From Kribbibacterium absianum (GTDB taxonomy: Bacteria; Actinomycetota; Coriobacteriia; Coriobacteriales; Atopobiaceae): a DNA stretch of 64,000 bases. The stretch lies in NCBI RefSeq assembly GCF_030067705.1, contig NZ_JASJEX010000001.1, forward strand, positions 310,001 through 374,000. The letters are read 5' to 3'. The position numbers and the translations under genes are program-made. Under the pieces are notes generated by a model. The model did no database searches. It was given only the letters and a program-made list of their open reading frames with translations, and was not told the DNA's origin. Below are positions 9,023 to 18,036 of this stretch, one piece after another (positions within the stretch are counted from its first letter, which is position 1; the number at the start of each line of letters is the position of its first letter).

Positions 9023-10171
9023 TTGCTCGTCGACACCTACGAGGGCCTGATCGCCTTTTGCGAGCGCGCGTCCACGTCGCCGGTGCTGGCCGTTGACACC
9101 GAGTTCTTGCGGGAGCGCACCTTCTATCCCAAGCTCTGTCTCGTCCAGGTGGGCACCGAGGACGAGCAGGCCGCGGTCGACGTGCTCTCCATCCGCGATC
9201 TGGAGCCGCTCGAGCGCCTGCTGTTCAACGACGTGGCCACCAAGGTGCTCCATGCGTGCACCCAGGACGTCGAGGTGCTGCTCCATCGGTTCGGCCAGGT
9301 GCTGAGGCCGGTGTTCGACACGCAGCTCGCCGCGGCCTTCCTCGGCCATCGCATGCAGATGGGCTATGGCGCGCTCGTCGCGGCGTACACGGGCGTGCAT
9401 CTGGACAAGGCCGACACGCTGACGGACTGGTCGCGTCGCCCGCTCGACGCGAGCCAGCTCGTGTACGCCGAGGAGGACGTGCGCTACCTGCCGGGCATCT
9501 ACCGCCAGATGATGGACGAGCTCGTGCGCCTGGACCGGCTCACGTGGGTGCTCCCTGAGATGGCCGACCTCGTGGCCCATGCTGCCCATGCCGTGGATCC
9601 CGTGGATGCCTACGAGCACGTGAAGCGTGCCGGGACGCTGAGCCGTCCCCAGCTGGCCGTCTGCCGCGAGCTGGCCGCGTGGCGCGAGAAGGCCGCGATG
9701 CGCAAGGACATTCCCCGCAAGTGGGTCATCAGCGACGAGGTCCTCATCGAGCTCTGCCGCCGCGCCCCGAAGACGCCGGATCGGCTGCGCAAGGTCCGGG
9801 GGACGCAGGCGCTTTCCGAGACGGACGTGGAGGGCGCGCTGCTCGCCATCAAACGCGGCCGCGCCTGCCCGCCGACGGCGCTGCCCACGCTCGCCCGCGC
9901 GTCCAAAGCGCCCGTGGACGGCGCGTCGGTGCAGGACCAGGAGAGCGTCGTGGACCTCATGTACGCGATGGTGCGCCTGCTGGCGGACCGCGCGAAGGTG
10001 GCCCCCCAGCTGGTGGCCAAGCGGGACGACCTTGTGGACTTCATCCACGACCCTGCGGGCTCGCGGCTGTCCGAGGGCTGGCGTCGGACCCTGGTGGGGG
10101 AGGAACTGGAGCGGCTCTTGCGCGGGGAGGCAGGGCTCACGGTGCGGAACGGGCGTCTCGAAGTGATCTGA
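9023..10171 (+). CDS. rnd: Ribonuclease D
   Basis: A 382-residue 3'-5' exoribonuclease for tRNA and stable RNA maturation. The DEDDy catalytic residues are visible: AVDTEFLRE (Asp, Glu), ACTQDVEVL (Asp) and YAEEDVRYL (Tyr, Asp). An HRDC domain follows (about residues 210-290, LAAWREKAAMRKDIPRKWV). The start is TTG at 9023, supported by GAGGAGGGAG at normal spacing and by the family N-terminus; no in-frame ATG fits. It is divergent from the lipid kinase gene. Confidence 0.92.
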   Translation: MLVDTYEGLIAFCERASTSPVLAVDTEFLRERTFYPKLCLVQVGTEDEQAAVDVLSIRDLEPLERLLFNDVATKVLHACTQDVEVLLHRFGQVLRPVFDTQLAAAFLGHRMQMGYGALVAAYTGVHLDKADTLTDWSRRPLDASQLVYAEEDVRYLPGIYRQMMDELVRLDRLTWVLPEMADLVAHAAHAVDPVDAYEHVKRAGTLSRPQLAVCRELAAWREKAAMRKDIPRKWVISDEVLIELCRRAPKTPDRLRKVRGTQALSETDVEGALLAIKRGRACPPTALPTLARASKAPVDGASVQDQESVVDLMYAMVRLLADRAKVAPQLVAKRDDLVDFIHDPAGSRLSEGWRRTLVGEELERLLRGEAGLTVRNGRLEVI

Positions 10172-10279
10172 GGCCCGACGGCTCCAGTGCCGTCTTGCTT
10201 GGCAACGATGCGGGGGCGTGGCGCAGGGCCAGCCGCAGCGCTGCGCCCCATGGCGGGTTGGTGCAGCCGGCGACCCCTC

Positions 10280-10309
10280 TTGTCGAACACCTGTACCTTA
10301 GTTTACACT
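10280..10309 (+). promoter_or_regulatory. Promoter upstream of the Zn-peptidase/xseAB operon
   Basis: TTGTCG (10280-10285) and TACACT (10304-10309) are separated by 18 bp, in an AT-richer patch about 75 bp before the ATG at 10385. Similar TTACACTGG or TTAGACTGG strings precede the genes at 28333 and 56555, suggesting a recurrent -10 region in this genome. Confidence 0.45.
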
Positions 10310-10384
10310 GGCCTCTCAAGCGGCCCGGCGGCGGACGACCCTGTGGCGCTCCGCGCCGGCCATGGAAGAAAGGCGTTGCGCCTC

Positions 10385-11083
10385 ATGCCCATGTACTACT
10401 ACCCGATGGGTTTCAACGCGAGCTATCTGCTGCTCGTCGTGGTCTCGCTGGCCCTCGGTCTCGGCACCCAGGCCTACATCAAGAGCACCTACCGCCGCTG
10501 GTCCTCCGTGCGGCTCCCCGACGGCAAGACCGGCGCCGAGGTGGCGCGCGCGATGCTCGCCTACGACGACGTGGACGGCGTCGGCATCCTGCCCACGCAC
10601 ACGAGCGGCCTCGACGACCATTACGACCCCCGCGACAACTCCCTGCACCTCTCCGACAACAACCTCCAGGGCGGCAGCGTCGCGTCCGCTGCCGTGGCAT
10701 GCCACGAGGCCGGCCACGCGGTGCAGACGGCCAAGGGCTACGTCCCGGGCAAGATCCGCACCGCCCTCGTGCCGGTGGTGAACTTCGCGAGCAACGCCTG
10801 GATGGTCGTCTTCATGATCGGTGTCTTCATGAGCCTGGGCGGCCTGGTGGAGCTGGCCATCGTCCTCTTCGCGTTCTCCGTGCTGTTCCAGCTGGTCACG
10901 CTGCCCGTGGAGTTCGACGCCTCGCGCCGCGCCATCGCGTACCTCAAGGCCGCCGGTTACGACAAGATCACCCTCCAGGGGGCTCGCAAGGTCCTGACGG
11001 CCGCGGCGCTCACGTACGTCGCCGCGGCGCTCGTCTCGTGCCTGCAGCTGCTCTACCTGCTCGGTCAGAACAACCGCGACTAA
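10385..11083 (+). CDS. Membrane zinc metallopeptidase, YugP family (Zn_peptidase_2)
   Basis: A 232-residue membrane protein with a zinc-protease HExxH-type motif in ACHEAGHAVQ (about residues 102-111). There is one transmembrane helix at the N-terminus (LLLVVVSLALGLG), a pair in the middle and one near the C-terminus. This matches the conserved, poorly characterised YugP/PF04298 family. The start ATG at 10385 follows AGAAAGG about 11 nt upstream; a second ATG two codons later (10391) is possible. It is 10 nt upstream of xseA. Its substrate is unknown. Confidence 0.88.
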   Translation: MPMYYYPMGFNASYLLLVVVSLALGLGTQAYIKSTYRRWSSVRLPDGKTGAEVARAMLAYDDVDGVGILPTHTSGLDDHYDPRDNSLHLSDNNLQGGSVASAAVACHEAGHAVQTAKGYVPGKIRTALVPVVNFASNAWMVVFMIGVFMSLGGLVELAIVLFAFSVLFQLVTLPVEFDASRRAIAYLKAAGYDKITLQGARKVLTAAALTYVAAALVSCLQLLYLLGQNNRD

Positions 11084-11093
11084 GGGGAGCCGA

Positions 11094-12548
11094 ATGGGCG
11101 AGGTGGTCGAGGAGGTCTGGGACGCGCACGGCGTGTCGGACGAGGAGCGCGCGCTGTCCGTCACCGAGGCCGTGGGGTGCGCCAATCGCGCGCTCTCCGG
11201 CATCGGCGCCGTGACGGTGCTCGGCGAGGTGTCCGGCTTTCGCGGCCCGAACGCCCGGAGCGGCCACTGCTACTTCTCGCTCAAGGACGAGGACTCGTCG
11301 CTCGACGTGATCGTGTGGCGGTGGACGGCGGAGAAGCTCCGCTTCGAGCTGCGCGACGGTCTGCAGCTGCTCGTCACGGGCGCCTTCGATGTCTACAAGA
11401 GCGGCAAGATGAGCTTCAAGGCGACGGCGGTGCGGCTCGCCGGCGAAGGGCTGCTGCGGCAGAAGATCGACGAGCTGGCCCGTCGGCTCCAAGCCGAAGG
11501 CCTCATGAACCCGCAGCTCAAGCGGCCGGTCCCGGCGTTCTGCCAGCGGGTGTGCGTCGTGACGTCGCTCTCGGGCTCCGTGATCGAGGACGTGCGCCGC
11601 ACCCTCGCGCGCCGCAACCCGCTCGTGGCCATCGACGTGATCGGCGCCCCGGTGCAGGGCACAGACGCGCCGCCGGTCATCGTCAAGGCCCTCCGCGCCG
11701 CTGAGCGGACCGCCCCCGACGCGATCCTGCTCGTGCGCGGCGGCGGCTCCCTCGAGGACCTCATGCCCTTCAACGACGAGGCGGTGGCCCGCGCGGTCGC
11801 TGACATCACGACCCGCGTCCCGGTGGTCACGGGCATCGGCCACGAGCCGGACACCTCCATCGCCGACATGGTCGCGTCGCGGCGCGCGTCGACCCCGACT
11901 GCGGCCGCCGAGGGGGTGGCGCCCACGTTCGAGGAACTCCTGTCGGTCACGCGACAGCGTGCCCAACGCTTGGTGGGGAGCCTCCTCTACCGGACGGAGC
12001 AGCTGGGCACCGGAACGGAGAACCAGTCCCAGCGACTCAGCGCCGCGATGGGCGCGCGACTGGCCGCAACGCGCCAGACCGTGGAGGTGCTCGGGGCGTC
12101 CACGGTGCTCAAGGACCCGACGAGCTTCGTGACGAGGCGCCTGGAGACGCTCGAGCTCTCGGCTGAACGGCTCGATGGGGCCATGGGCGCGTACCTGCGG
12201 CGGAGGCGAGAGACGCTCGGGCCGCTCGGCGTTCGCCTGGCCAACGGAGGCGCCCGCATCTGCTCGGGACCGGCTCAGACGGTCCAGGCGCAGGGCGCGC
12301 GGCTCGTCACGGCGGGCCCTGCGGCGGTGCAGCGGTTCGAGGCACAGCTCGGCAGACAGGCGGCGGCGCTCGACGCGCTGTCGCCCCTCAAAGTGCTCGG
12401 CCGCGGCTATGGCATTCTGGAGTCCGAGGAAGGGCACGTCATCGACAGCGTGGCCGCGGCGCAGGCGGGAGAGCATGTGTCGGTCCGGCTCAAGGACGGC
12501 CGGGTGCTCGCGCAGGTGACGGGGACGGCGCCGGCGAGGACGGAGTAG
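11094..12548 (+). CDS. xseA: Exodeoxyribonuclease VII large subunit
   Basis: A 484-residue catalytic and DNA-binding subunit of exonuclease VII, which degrades single-stranded DNA into acid-soluble oligonucleotides. An N-terminal OB-fold (VLGEVSGFRGPNARSGHCYF) is followed by the catalytic core with LLVRGGGSLEDLMPFNDE and GIGHEPDTSIADMVASRRAS, then a long helical region. The C-terminal VLGRGYGIL motif is present. The start ATG follows AAGGGGAGC. It is cotranscribed with xseB 34 nt downstream. Confidence 0.95.
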   Translation: MGEVVEEVWDAHGVSDEERALSVTEAVGCANRALSGIGAVTVLGEVSGFRGPNARSGHCYFSLKDEDSSLDVIVWRWTAEKLRFELRDGLQLLVTGAFDVYKSGKMSFKATAVRLAGEGLLRQKIDELARRLQAEGLMNPQLKRPVPAFCQRVCVVTSLSGSVIEDVRRTLARRNPLVAIDVIGAPVQGTDAPPVIVKALRAAERTAPDAILLVRGGGSLEDLMPFNDEAVARAVADITTRVPVVTGIGHEPDTSIADMVASRRASTPTAAAEGVAPTFEELLSVTRQRAQRLVGSLLYRTEQLGTGTENQSQRLSAAMGARLAATRQTVEVLGASTVLKDPTSFVTRRLETLELSAERLDGAMGAYLRRRRETLGPLGVRLANGGARICSGPAQTVQAQGARLVTAGPAAVQRFEAQLGRQAAALDALSPLKVLGRGYGILESEEGHVIDSVAAAQAGEHVSVRLKDGRVLAQVTGTAPARTE

Positions 12549-12582
12549 ACGAACGGCGGGGAGCCGCCGAGGGAGGTCGAAG

Positions 12583-12798
12583 ATGACAGAGAGGCCCGTT
12601 GCGGAGATGAGCTTCCGCGAGGCGTCGGTGGAGCTGGAGCAGATCGTGCGCTCCCTCGAGGGCGGCGACCTGGAGCTGGAGCAGGCCCTCGCGCAGTACC
12701 AGCGCGGCGTCGAGCTGCTCACCGCGCTGCGCTCGCGTCTTGCCGACGCCGAGCAACAGGTGCGCGTGCTCATGGACGCCTCGGCGGAGGAGTCCTGA
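12583..12798 (+). CDS. xseB: Exodeoxyribonuclease VII small subunit
   Basis: A 71-residue small subunit of exonuclease VII with the usual two-helix layout. MSFREASVELEQIVRSLEGG and LELEQALAQYQRGVELL match the family. The start ATG is preceded by GGGAGG. The gene sits directly after xseA, as in most genomes. Confidence 0.93.
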   Translation: MTERPVAEMSFREASVELEQIVRSLEGGDLELEQALAQYQRGVELLTALRSRLADAEQQVRVLMDASAEES

Positions 12799-12818
12799 GC
12801 GTCCATCGGGAGGGGAGC

Positions 12819-12835
12819 GGGCGCCGGAGGCGCCC
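12819..12835 (+). other. Intergenic hairpin between xseB and the HIT gene
   Basis: A perfect 7-bp GC stem (12819-12825 against 12829-12835) with a 3-nt loop and no T-run. It may stabilise or partly terminate the xseAB message before the HIT-family gene. Confidence 0.4.
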
Positions 12836-12855
12836 TGAGAGAAAGGCGTGATGCG

Positions 12856-13206
12856 ATGGAAGGCTGCGTTTTCTGCGGGATCGCGAACCACGAGATCCCA
12901 TCGACGGTGGTGTACGAGGACGACCAGGTCATCGCGTTCCGCGACCTGGAGCCCGTGGCGAAGACCCACGTGCTCGTGGTGCCGAAGGAGCACTACGCGA
13001 ACCTGATCGACGACGTGCCGGCCGACACACTGGCCGCGATGGCCAACGCCGTGAAGCGCGTGGCCGAGGCCGACGGCATCGAGGGCTCCGGCTTCCGCGT
13101 GATCGCCAACACGGGCGACGACGCGGGCCAGACGGTGCACCACCTGCACTGGCACGTGCTCGGGGGCGAGCCCCTCGGTGCCGGCCTGCTTCCCGAGGGG
13201 CGGTAG
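12856..13206 (+). CDS. HIT family (HINT-type) purine nucleotide hydrolase
   Basis: A 116-residue histidine-triad protein of the HINT branch, which hydrolyses AMP-lysine or other nucleoside phosphoramidates. CVFCGIANHEIPS lies at the N-terminus and the triad H96-x-H98-x-H100 is in VHHLHWHVLGG, with the family's conserved GEPLGAGLLP end. The start ATG follows AGAAAGG. The gene is 2 nt from the next, so they are probably cotranslated. Confidence 0.93.
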   Translation: MEGCVFCGIANHEIPSTVVYEDDQVIAFRDLEPVAKTHVLVVPKEHYANLIDDVPADTLAAMANAVKRVAEADGIEGSGFRVIANTGDDAGQTVHHLHWHVLGGEPLGAGLLPEGR

Positions 13207-13208
13207 CC

Positions 13209-13694
13209 ATGGCGGAGATACTGACGCGCGACGAGGTCGTCGAGCGCGCCGGCGAGCTGCACCTGTCCGGGTACAACTGCGCGCAGGCCGTGGCCTGTGC
13301 CCTGGCCGAGGCGCTCGGCCTCGACATCCCCGAGGAGCAGCTCTTCGCTGCGACGGAGGGTCTCGGGCTCGGCATGGGCGGCATGCTCGGCACCTGCGGG
13401 GCCATCAGCGGCGCCTGCGTGGTGGCCGGGCTGGCCGGGTCCTCCCGGAACTTGGAGCACCCGGACTCCAAGAAGGGGACCTATGCCGTGTGCCGCGAGC
13501 TCACCCAACGCTACGAGGACGCGGTGGGCTCCGTCACCTGCGGCGTGATCAAAGGCCGGACGGGCGGCCCGGTGTTGCTCCCGTGCCATCCCTGCGTTCT
13601 GACCGGCGCCGGGATCGGCTACGACGTGCTGGTGGACAACGCCCGATTCTTGGCTGGAGCCGGCACGGATTTGTTCCGGTTGGCTTACGATTGA
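13209..13694 (+). CDS. C_GCAxxG_C_C family redox protein
   Basis: A 161-residue protein with the family's cysteine pattern: GYNCAQAVACAL near residue 25, GTCGAISGACV near residue 65, a Cys in AVCREL, and a C-terminal Cys-rich stretch (VTCGVIKG, then PCHPCVL). These proteins are thought to bind a metal or redox centre and often neighbour oxidoreductases; no biochemical function is firmly known. The last part (LAGAGTDLFRLAYD) is not recognised. The start ATG follows GAGGGGCGGT. It precedes ackA by 54 nt. Confidence 0.8.
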   Translation: MAEILTRDEVVERAGELHLSGYNCAQAVACALAEALGLDIPEEQLFAATEGLGLGMGGMLGTCGAISGACVVAGLAGSSRNLEHPDSKKGTYAVCRELTQRYEDAVGSVTCGVIKGRTGGPVLLPCHPCVLTGAGIGYDVLVDNARFLAGAGTDLFRLAYD

Positions 13695-13748
13695 AAGGCT
13701 GGGGCTCAGCGACCCGCCCAGCGTCAACATCTTCGAGGAGGACCATCC

Positions 13749-14924
13749 ATGAACGTGCTCGTCATCAACGCCGGCAGCTCGTCGCTCAAGTACCAGCTGC
13801 TCAACACCGAGGCCGGCCAGGTCTACGCCAAGGGCAACGCAGAGCGCATCGGCATCGACGACTCGTTCATCGGCCACCAGGAGGGCGACGGCGAGAAGGA
13901 GAAGCTCGTCGTCGAGCTCCCGGACCACCGCACCGCCATCAAGCACATCTTCGAGATCCTCGAGAAGGTCGACGTGCCGGTCGATGGCATCGGTCACCGC
14001 GTGGTGCAGGGCGGCTGGTATTTCCCGGAGAGCGCCGTCGTCACCGACGAGACGCTCGCCGAGGTCCGCGAGGTGGCTCCGCTCGCCCCGCTGCACAACT
14101 ACGCCGAGGCCGACGTCATCGAGATCTGCCGCGACCTCTACCCGGACCTGGGCAACGTGATCGTCCCGGACACCGCGTTCCACTACAACATGCCGGAGCA
14201 CGCCTGGCGCTACGCGCTGCCGCGCGACGTGGCCGACGGCCTCCACATCCGCAAGTACGGCGCCCATGGGACGAGCCACCGCTACATCTGGAAGGCTGCC
14301 TCGGAGTTCACCAACGGCGCGTGCCACAAGCTCGTGTCCTGCCACCTCGGCTCCGGCGCGTCCCTCTGCGCTATCGACGGGGGCAAGTCCATGGACACCA
14401 CGATGGGCCTCACCCCGCTCGACGGCCTCATCATGGGCACCCGCACTGGCACCGTGGACCCGGCGACGGTCTTCTACCTCCAGCGCGTGGGTGGTTACAC
14501 CGTGGACGAGGTCGACACGATGATGAACAAGCAGTCCGGCCTGCTCGCGCTCTCCGGCGTCTCGAGCGACTCCCGCGACATCGAGGAGGCCGCCGAGGCC
14601 GGCGACAAGAACTGCCAGATGGCCATGGACATGTTCTGCTACCGCTGCGCGCAGCTGATCCTCGAGATGGCGCAGTCCATGGAGGGCTGGGACACGATGG
14701 CCTTCTCGGCCGGCATCGGCGAGAACTCCGACGTCATCCGTGCCGGGGTGTGCGAGAAGCTCGCGTGGATGGGCGTCAAGATCGACCCGGAGCTCAACAA
14801 GGTCCGCTCCGGCGACGTGCGCCGCATCTCCACGCCGGACTCCAAGATCGACGTGCTCGTGGTGCCCACGAACGAGGAGCTCATGATCGCCCTCGACGTC
14901 GAGGACCTGCTCGGCGACAAGTAG
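13749..14924 (+). CDS. ackA: Acetate kinase
   Basis: A 391-residue ASKHA-fold kinase interconverting acetyl phosphate plus ADP with acetate plus ATP, the main substrate-level ATP step in mixed-acid or acetate fermentation. The N-terminus MNVLVINAGSSSLKYQLL, GIGHRVVQGG, the catalytic region YGAHGTSHRYI and FSAGIGENS are all present. The start ATG follows GAGGAGGACC. Phosphotransacetylase is not in the window, although it often precedes ackA. A strong terminator follows. Confidence 0.97.
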   Translation: MNVLVINAGSSSLKYQLLNTEAGQVYAKGNAERIGIDDSFIGHQEGDGEKEKLVVELPDHRTAIKHIFEILEKVDVPVDGIGHRVVQGGWYFPESAVVTDETLAEVREVAPLAPLHNYAEADVIEICRDLYPDLGNVIVPDTAFHYNMPEHAWRYALPRDVADGLHIRKYGAHGTSHRYIWKAASEFTNGACHKLVSCHLGSGASLCAIDGGKSMDTTMGLTPLDGLIMGTRTGTVDPATVFYLQRVGGYTVDEVDTMMNKQSGLLALSGVSSDSRDIEEAAEAGDKNCQMAMDMFCYRCAQLILEMAQSMEGWDTMAFSAGIGENSDVIRAGVCEKLAWMGVKIDPELNKVRSGDVRRISTPDSKIDVLVVPTNEELMIALDVEDLLGDK

Positions 14925-14949
14925 GGGGCTTGAGCGACAACGCTGAGGT

Positions 14950-14976
14950 GGGGCGCCCCCGGTGGGGCGCCCCTTT
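14950..14976 (+). terminator. Rho-independent terminator after ackA
   Basis: A 10-bp stem (GGGGCGCCCC at 14950-14959 and again at 14964-14973) with a CGGT loop, followed by TTT. It lies 25 nt after the ackA stop. Confidence 0.75.
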
Positions 14977-15079
14977 GCTGTCGGCTGGGCCGTTCCGCGC
15001 GGGACGCCCTCGAGGGTGAAAATGGGAAGATAATCCCCCGGAAGACGAACCGACCAAAGAACGAGGAGAGTGGCCATCC

Positions 15080-15631
15080 ATGGCGAGCAAGAAGGACAAG
15101 CTCGACGACATCGTCCTGATGGGCGACCCCGTTCTCAAGCAGGTGTGCGAGCCGGTGGGCGAGGTCACCGACGAGGTGCGCGAGCTGGCCGAGCGCATGA
15201 CCGAGGACATGTACGCGGCCGAGGGCTGCGGCCTCGCTGCGCCGCAGGTGGGCGTGCCCATCCGCATGATCGTGGTCGACTGCGAGTACGGCGGCGGCAC
15301 GCGGAAGAACCCGTACGTGCTCATCGACCCGGAGATCGTGGAGCTGGGCGACGAGACCGAGGTGGGGTCGGAAGGGTGCCTCTCGTTCCCGGGCGTGTCC
15401 GTGGACGTGGAGCGCCCGAAGCGCGTCGTGGTCCATGCCCGCAACCTTGAGGGCGACCTCATGCGCTACGAGGCGGACGGCTCGCTCCTGGCGCGGTGTC
15501 TGCAGCACGAGATCGACCACCTCAACGGCGTGGTCATGCTCGACCACCTCGGCCCCATCGCCAAGATGCGGGCGACGCAGCAGGTGCGGCAGGCCATCGC
15601 TGCGGGAGTCCAGCCGGGCGAGACGGACTAG
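15080..15631 (+). CDS. def: Peptide deformylase
   Basis: A 183-residue metalloenzyme that removes the N-formyl group from nascent proteins. All three family motifs are present: GCGLAAPQVGV (motif 1), EGCLSFPG (motif 2, metal Cys) and QHEIDHLNG (motif 3, HExxH-type). The start ATG follows GAGGAGAG. It is followed by fmt, the enzyme that adds the formyl group, a common pairing. Confidence 0.96.
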   Translation: MASKKDKLDDIVLMGDPVLKQVCEPVGEVTDEVRELAERMTEDMYAAEGCGLAAPQVGVPIRMIVVDCEYGGGTRKNPYVLIDPEIVELGDETEVGSEGCLSFPGVSVDVERPKRVVVHARNLEGDLMRYEADGSLLARCLQHEIDHLNGVVMLDHLGPIAKMRATQQVRQAIAAGVQPGETD

Positions 15632-15714
15632 GGGCACCTGCGCCGTCGGGGGCACTGCGTGGCGTCCCGAGTGGTGCGTGGCGTCGTTTGAGGCATCGGT
15701 GAGAGGAGGCGCGC

Positions 15715-16629
15715 ATGCGCGTCGTGTTCATGGGCACGCCGGACTTCGCCGTGCCGTCGCTGCAAGCGCTCGACGAGGCGTACGAGGTGGTCGCGGTGGT
15801 CACGCGGCCGGACGCCGTGCGCGGCCGCGGCAAGAAGCTCGAGCCGTCGCCGGTGAAGAGGCGCGCCGAGGCCCTCGGCCTCCTGGTGATCGAGACCAAG
15901 CGCATGACGCCGGAGGTCGTCGACCGGCTGCGCGCCCTGCAGCCGGACATCCTCTGCGTCGCCGCCTTTGGATGCATCCTGCCGGACGCGGTGCTCGACC
16001 TCGCGCCGCTCGGCTGCGTGAACGTGCACGCGTCGCTGCTTCCTCGCTGGCGCGGGGCAGCGCCGGTGCCGCGCGCCGTGCTGGCAGGGGACGCCGAGGT
16101 GGGCGTCTCGATCATGGAGGTGGTGCCGGAGCTGGACGCTGGCCGCTACTGTCTCGTGGGCTCGGTGCCCGCAGAGGGCAAGACGGCGTCCCAGCTTCTG
16201 GGCGAGCTGTCGTGCATAGGGGCCGAGCTCCTGGTGCAGGCAGTGCGCGACATCGCCGACGGCACCGTTGCGTGGGCCGAGCAGGACGAGTCCCGCGTGA
16301 CTTACGCCGACAAGATCTCCAAGGCCGAGATGCGCCTGGACCCGGAGGACACGTTCCTGGCGAACCTCCGGCGCGTGCTCGCCTCGTCGGATGCTGCACC
16401 CGCGCGGCTCTCCGTGGCCGGCAAGGGCATGCGCGTGCTGGCCGCCCAGGCAGCTGAGGGCTGTGCCGCGCCAGGCACCGTCTCCGTGGACCACGGCCGG
16501 GTCACGCTCGGCTGCTCGGACGGCACGCTCGAGCTGCTCGAGGTCAAGCCCGACGGCAAGCGCGCCATGACCGCGAGGGAATGGGCCGCTGGCGTCCAGG
16601 GCACCGTGCTGCCCTGGCAGAAGCTGTGA
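15715..16629 (+). CDS. fmt: Methionyl-tRNA formyltransferase
   Basis: A 304-residue enzyme that formylates initiator Met-tRNA using 10-formyl-THF. The N-terminal MRVVFMGTPDFAVPSL and the catalytic NVHASLLPRWRGAAPVPRAV (Asn, His and a downstream Asp in GVSIMEVVPELDAG) are intact. A C-terminal OB-like domain ends in AAGVQGTVLPWQKL. The start ATG follows GAGAGGAGG. Two copies of GCGTGGCGTC lie in the 83-bp gap before it, with no clear role. Confidence 0.95.
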   Translation: MRVVFMGTPDFAVPSLQALDEAYEVVAVVTRPDAVRGRGKKLEPSPVKRRAEALGLLVIETKRMTPEVVDRLRALQPDILCVAAFGCILPDAVLDLAPLGCVNVHASLLPRWRGAAPVPRAVLAGDAEVGVSIMEVVPELDAGRYCLVGSVPAEGKTASQLLGELSCIGAELLVQAVRDIADGTVAWAEQDESRVTYADKISKAEMRLDPEDTFLANLRRVLASSDAAPARLSVAGKGMRVLAAQAAEGCAAPGTVSVDHGRVTLGCSDGTLELLEVKPDGKRAMTAREWAAGVQGTVLPWQKL

Positions 16630-16638
16630 GGGAGCGCG

Positions 16639-18036
16639 ATGGCCAAAGCGACGCCGGCGAGACGGGCGGCCCTCAAGGTGCTGGGACAGGTGCGCCAGCG
16701 GGACGCCTACGCCCGTGAGGTCCTGCGCGCGTCACCGGCTGTGGGCGCACTCGAGCCGCGCGACCGTGCGTTCGCGGCGCGGCTGGTGCTGGGCGTCACG
16801 GCGGCGCGGGGAACCCTCGACCGACTGCTCGACCGACACGTGCGCAAACCCGGCTCCCTTGAGCCCCGCGTGCGTGACGCGATGCGCATCGCGGCCTTCG
16901 AGCTGCTCTATCTGGAGACCCCGGAACGCGCCGCCGTCTCACAGGGCGTCGAGTTGGTGCGGTCCGTCTCGCCCCGCGCCGTGAACCTTTCCAACGCGGT
17001 GCTCCGCAAGGTCGCCGAGGACCGTTACTCCCTGAAGCGCACGCGGCTCGCGCTGAACCGCGTCGCGGGCACGGGCGAGGAGCCCGTGGAGGGTCGCTCC
17101 CTCGCGGCGATGGCTTCCTCTGTGGGAGCAATGCCGCAATGGCTCGCGGCTCGAGTCGCCGAGGAGCGCGGGCCCGCCGCTTTGGCCACGGTCGCGCTCG
17201 GCGAGCTCGAGCCGGCGCCGCTGTGGGTCGCGGGCGACAAGGAACGCCTGGCTGAGGCCGGGTGCGAGCCGGTGCCGGTGGCGGTGCCCGGTGCGTTCCT
17301 CGTCGAACGTCCGGGCGCGCTCGCGGCGAGCGGCCTCGTGGGCGACGGCGACGTCGTGGTCAGCGACCTGGCGGCTCAGACCGTGGCGCTCATGGCGGTG
17401 CCCGAGAACGGCGGGGCGCTGTTAGAGGTGGGGTCCGGGCGGGGGACGAAGACGCTGCTCGTGCAGCGCGACCTCGCCAGGCTTGGCTGGTCGGCCCGGC
17501 ACGTGGCGGTCGAGGTCTCGGAGTCCAAGGCGCGCGTCGCGCGTGAGCGCCTCGACAAGGCCGCGGCGCAGGTGGAGGTGCTCGTGCGGGACGGTCGGGA
17601 GCTCGGCGGCCTCGGCCGGTTCACGACGGTGCTCGTGGACGCGCCCTGCTCGGGCACGGGGACCATGCGCAGGCACCCGGAGACCGTGTGGTCGCTGAAG
17701 CCCGAGGACGTGGCGCTCAGCAACCCCGATGGGCTGCCCGCCCTGCAGCTGGCGTTGCTCGAGGCGGCCGCGTCCTGCGTGGCGCCGGGCGGCGTGCTCG
17801 TGTACGCCACCTGTTCGATCCTCAAGGCCGAGAACGAGGACGTCGTCGCTACCTTCCTGGCGTCGGACGAGGGCTCGGGCTTCTCAGTGGCGCCCGCCGT
17901 TGAGGCGCCTGCCGTGCAGGGCGACGCGGTGGCCTGGGTGACCGACCATCAGACCGAACAAGGGGCGTTCCGCACGCTGCCCCAGGCGGCCGGATGCGAC
18001 GGCCACTACTGCGTTCGATTGGTGCGCGAGCCATGA
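16639..18036 (+). CDS. rsmB: 16S rRNA (cytosine-967) methyltransferase RsmB/Sun
   Basis: A 465-residue rRNA m5C methyltransferase. An N-terminal NusB-like RNA-binding domain (about 1-140) is followed by a Rossmann methyltransferase domain: the SAM motif LLEVGSGRGTKTLL, VDAPCSGTGTMRRHP and the catalytic Cys in VYATCSILKAENEDVV. It starts 9 nt after fmt and overlaps the next gene by ATGA, forming def-fmt-rsmB-thiN. Confidence 0.92.
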   Translation: MAKATPARRAALKVLGQVRQRDAYAREVLRASPAVGALEPRDRAFAARLVLGVTAARGTLDRLLDRHVRKPGSLEPRVRDAMRIAAFELLYLETPERAAVSQGVELVRSVSPRAVNLSNAVLRKVAEDRYSLKRTRLALNRVAGTGEEPVEGRSLAAMASSVGAMPQWLAARVAEERGPAALATVALGELEPAPLWVAGDKERLAEAGCEPVPVAVPGAFLVERPGALAASGLVGDGDVVVSDLAAQTVALMAVPENGGALLEVGSGRGTKTLLVQRDLARLGWSARHVAVEVSESKARVARERLDKAAAQVEVLVRDGRELGGLGRFTTVLVDAPCSGTGTMRRHPETVWSLKPEDVALSNPDGLPALQLALLEAAASCVAPGGVLVYATCSILKAENEDVVATFLASDEGSGFSVAPAVEAPAVQGDAVAWVTDHQTEQGAFRTLPQAAGCDGHYCVRLVREP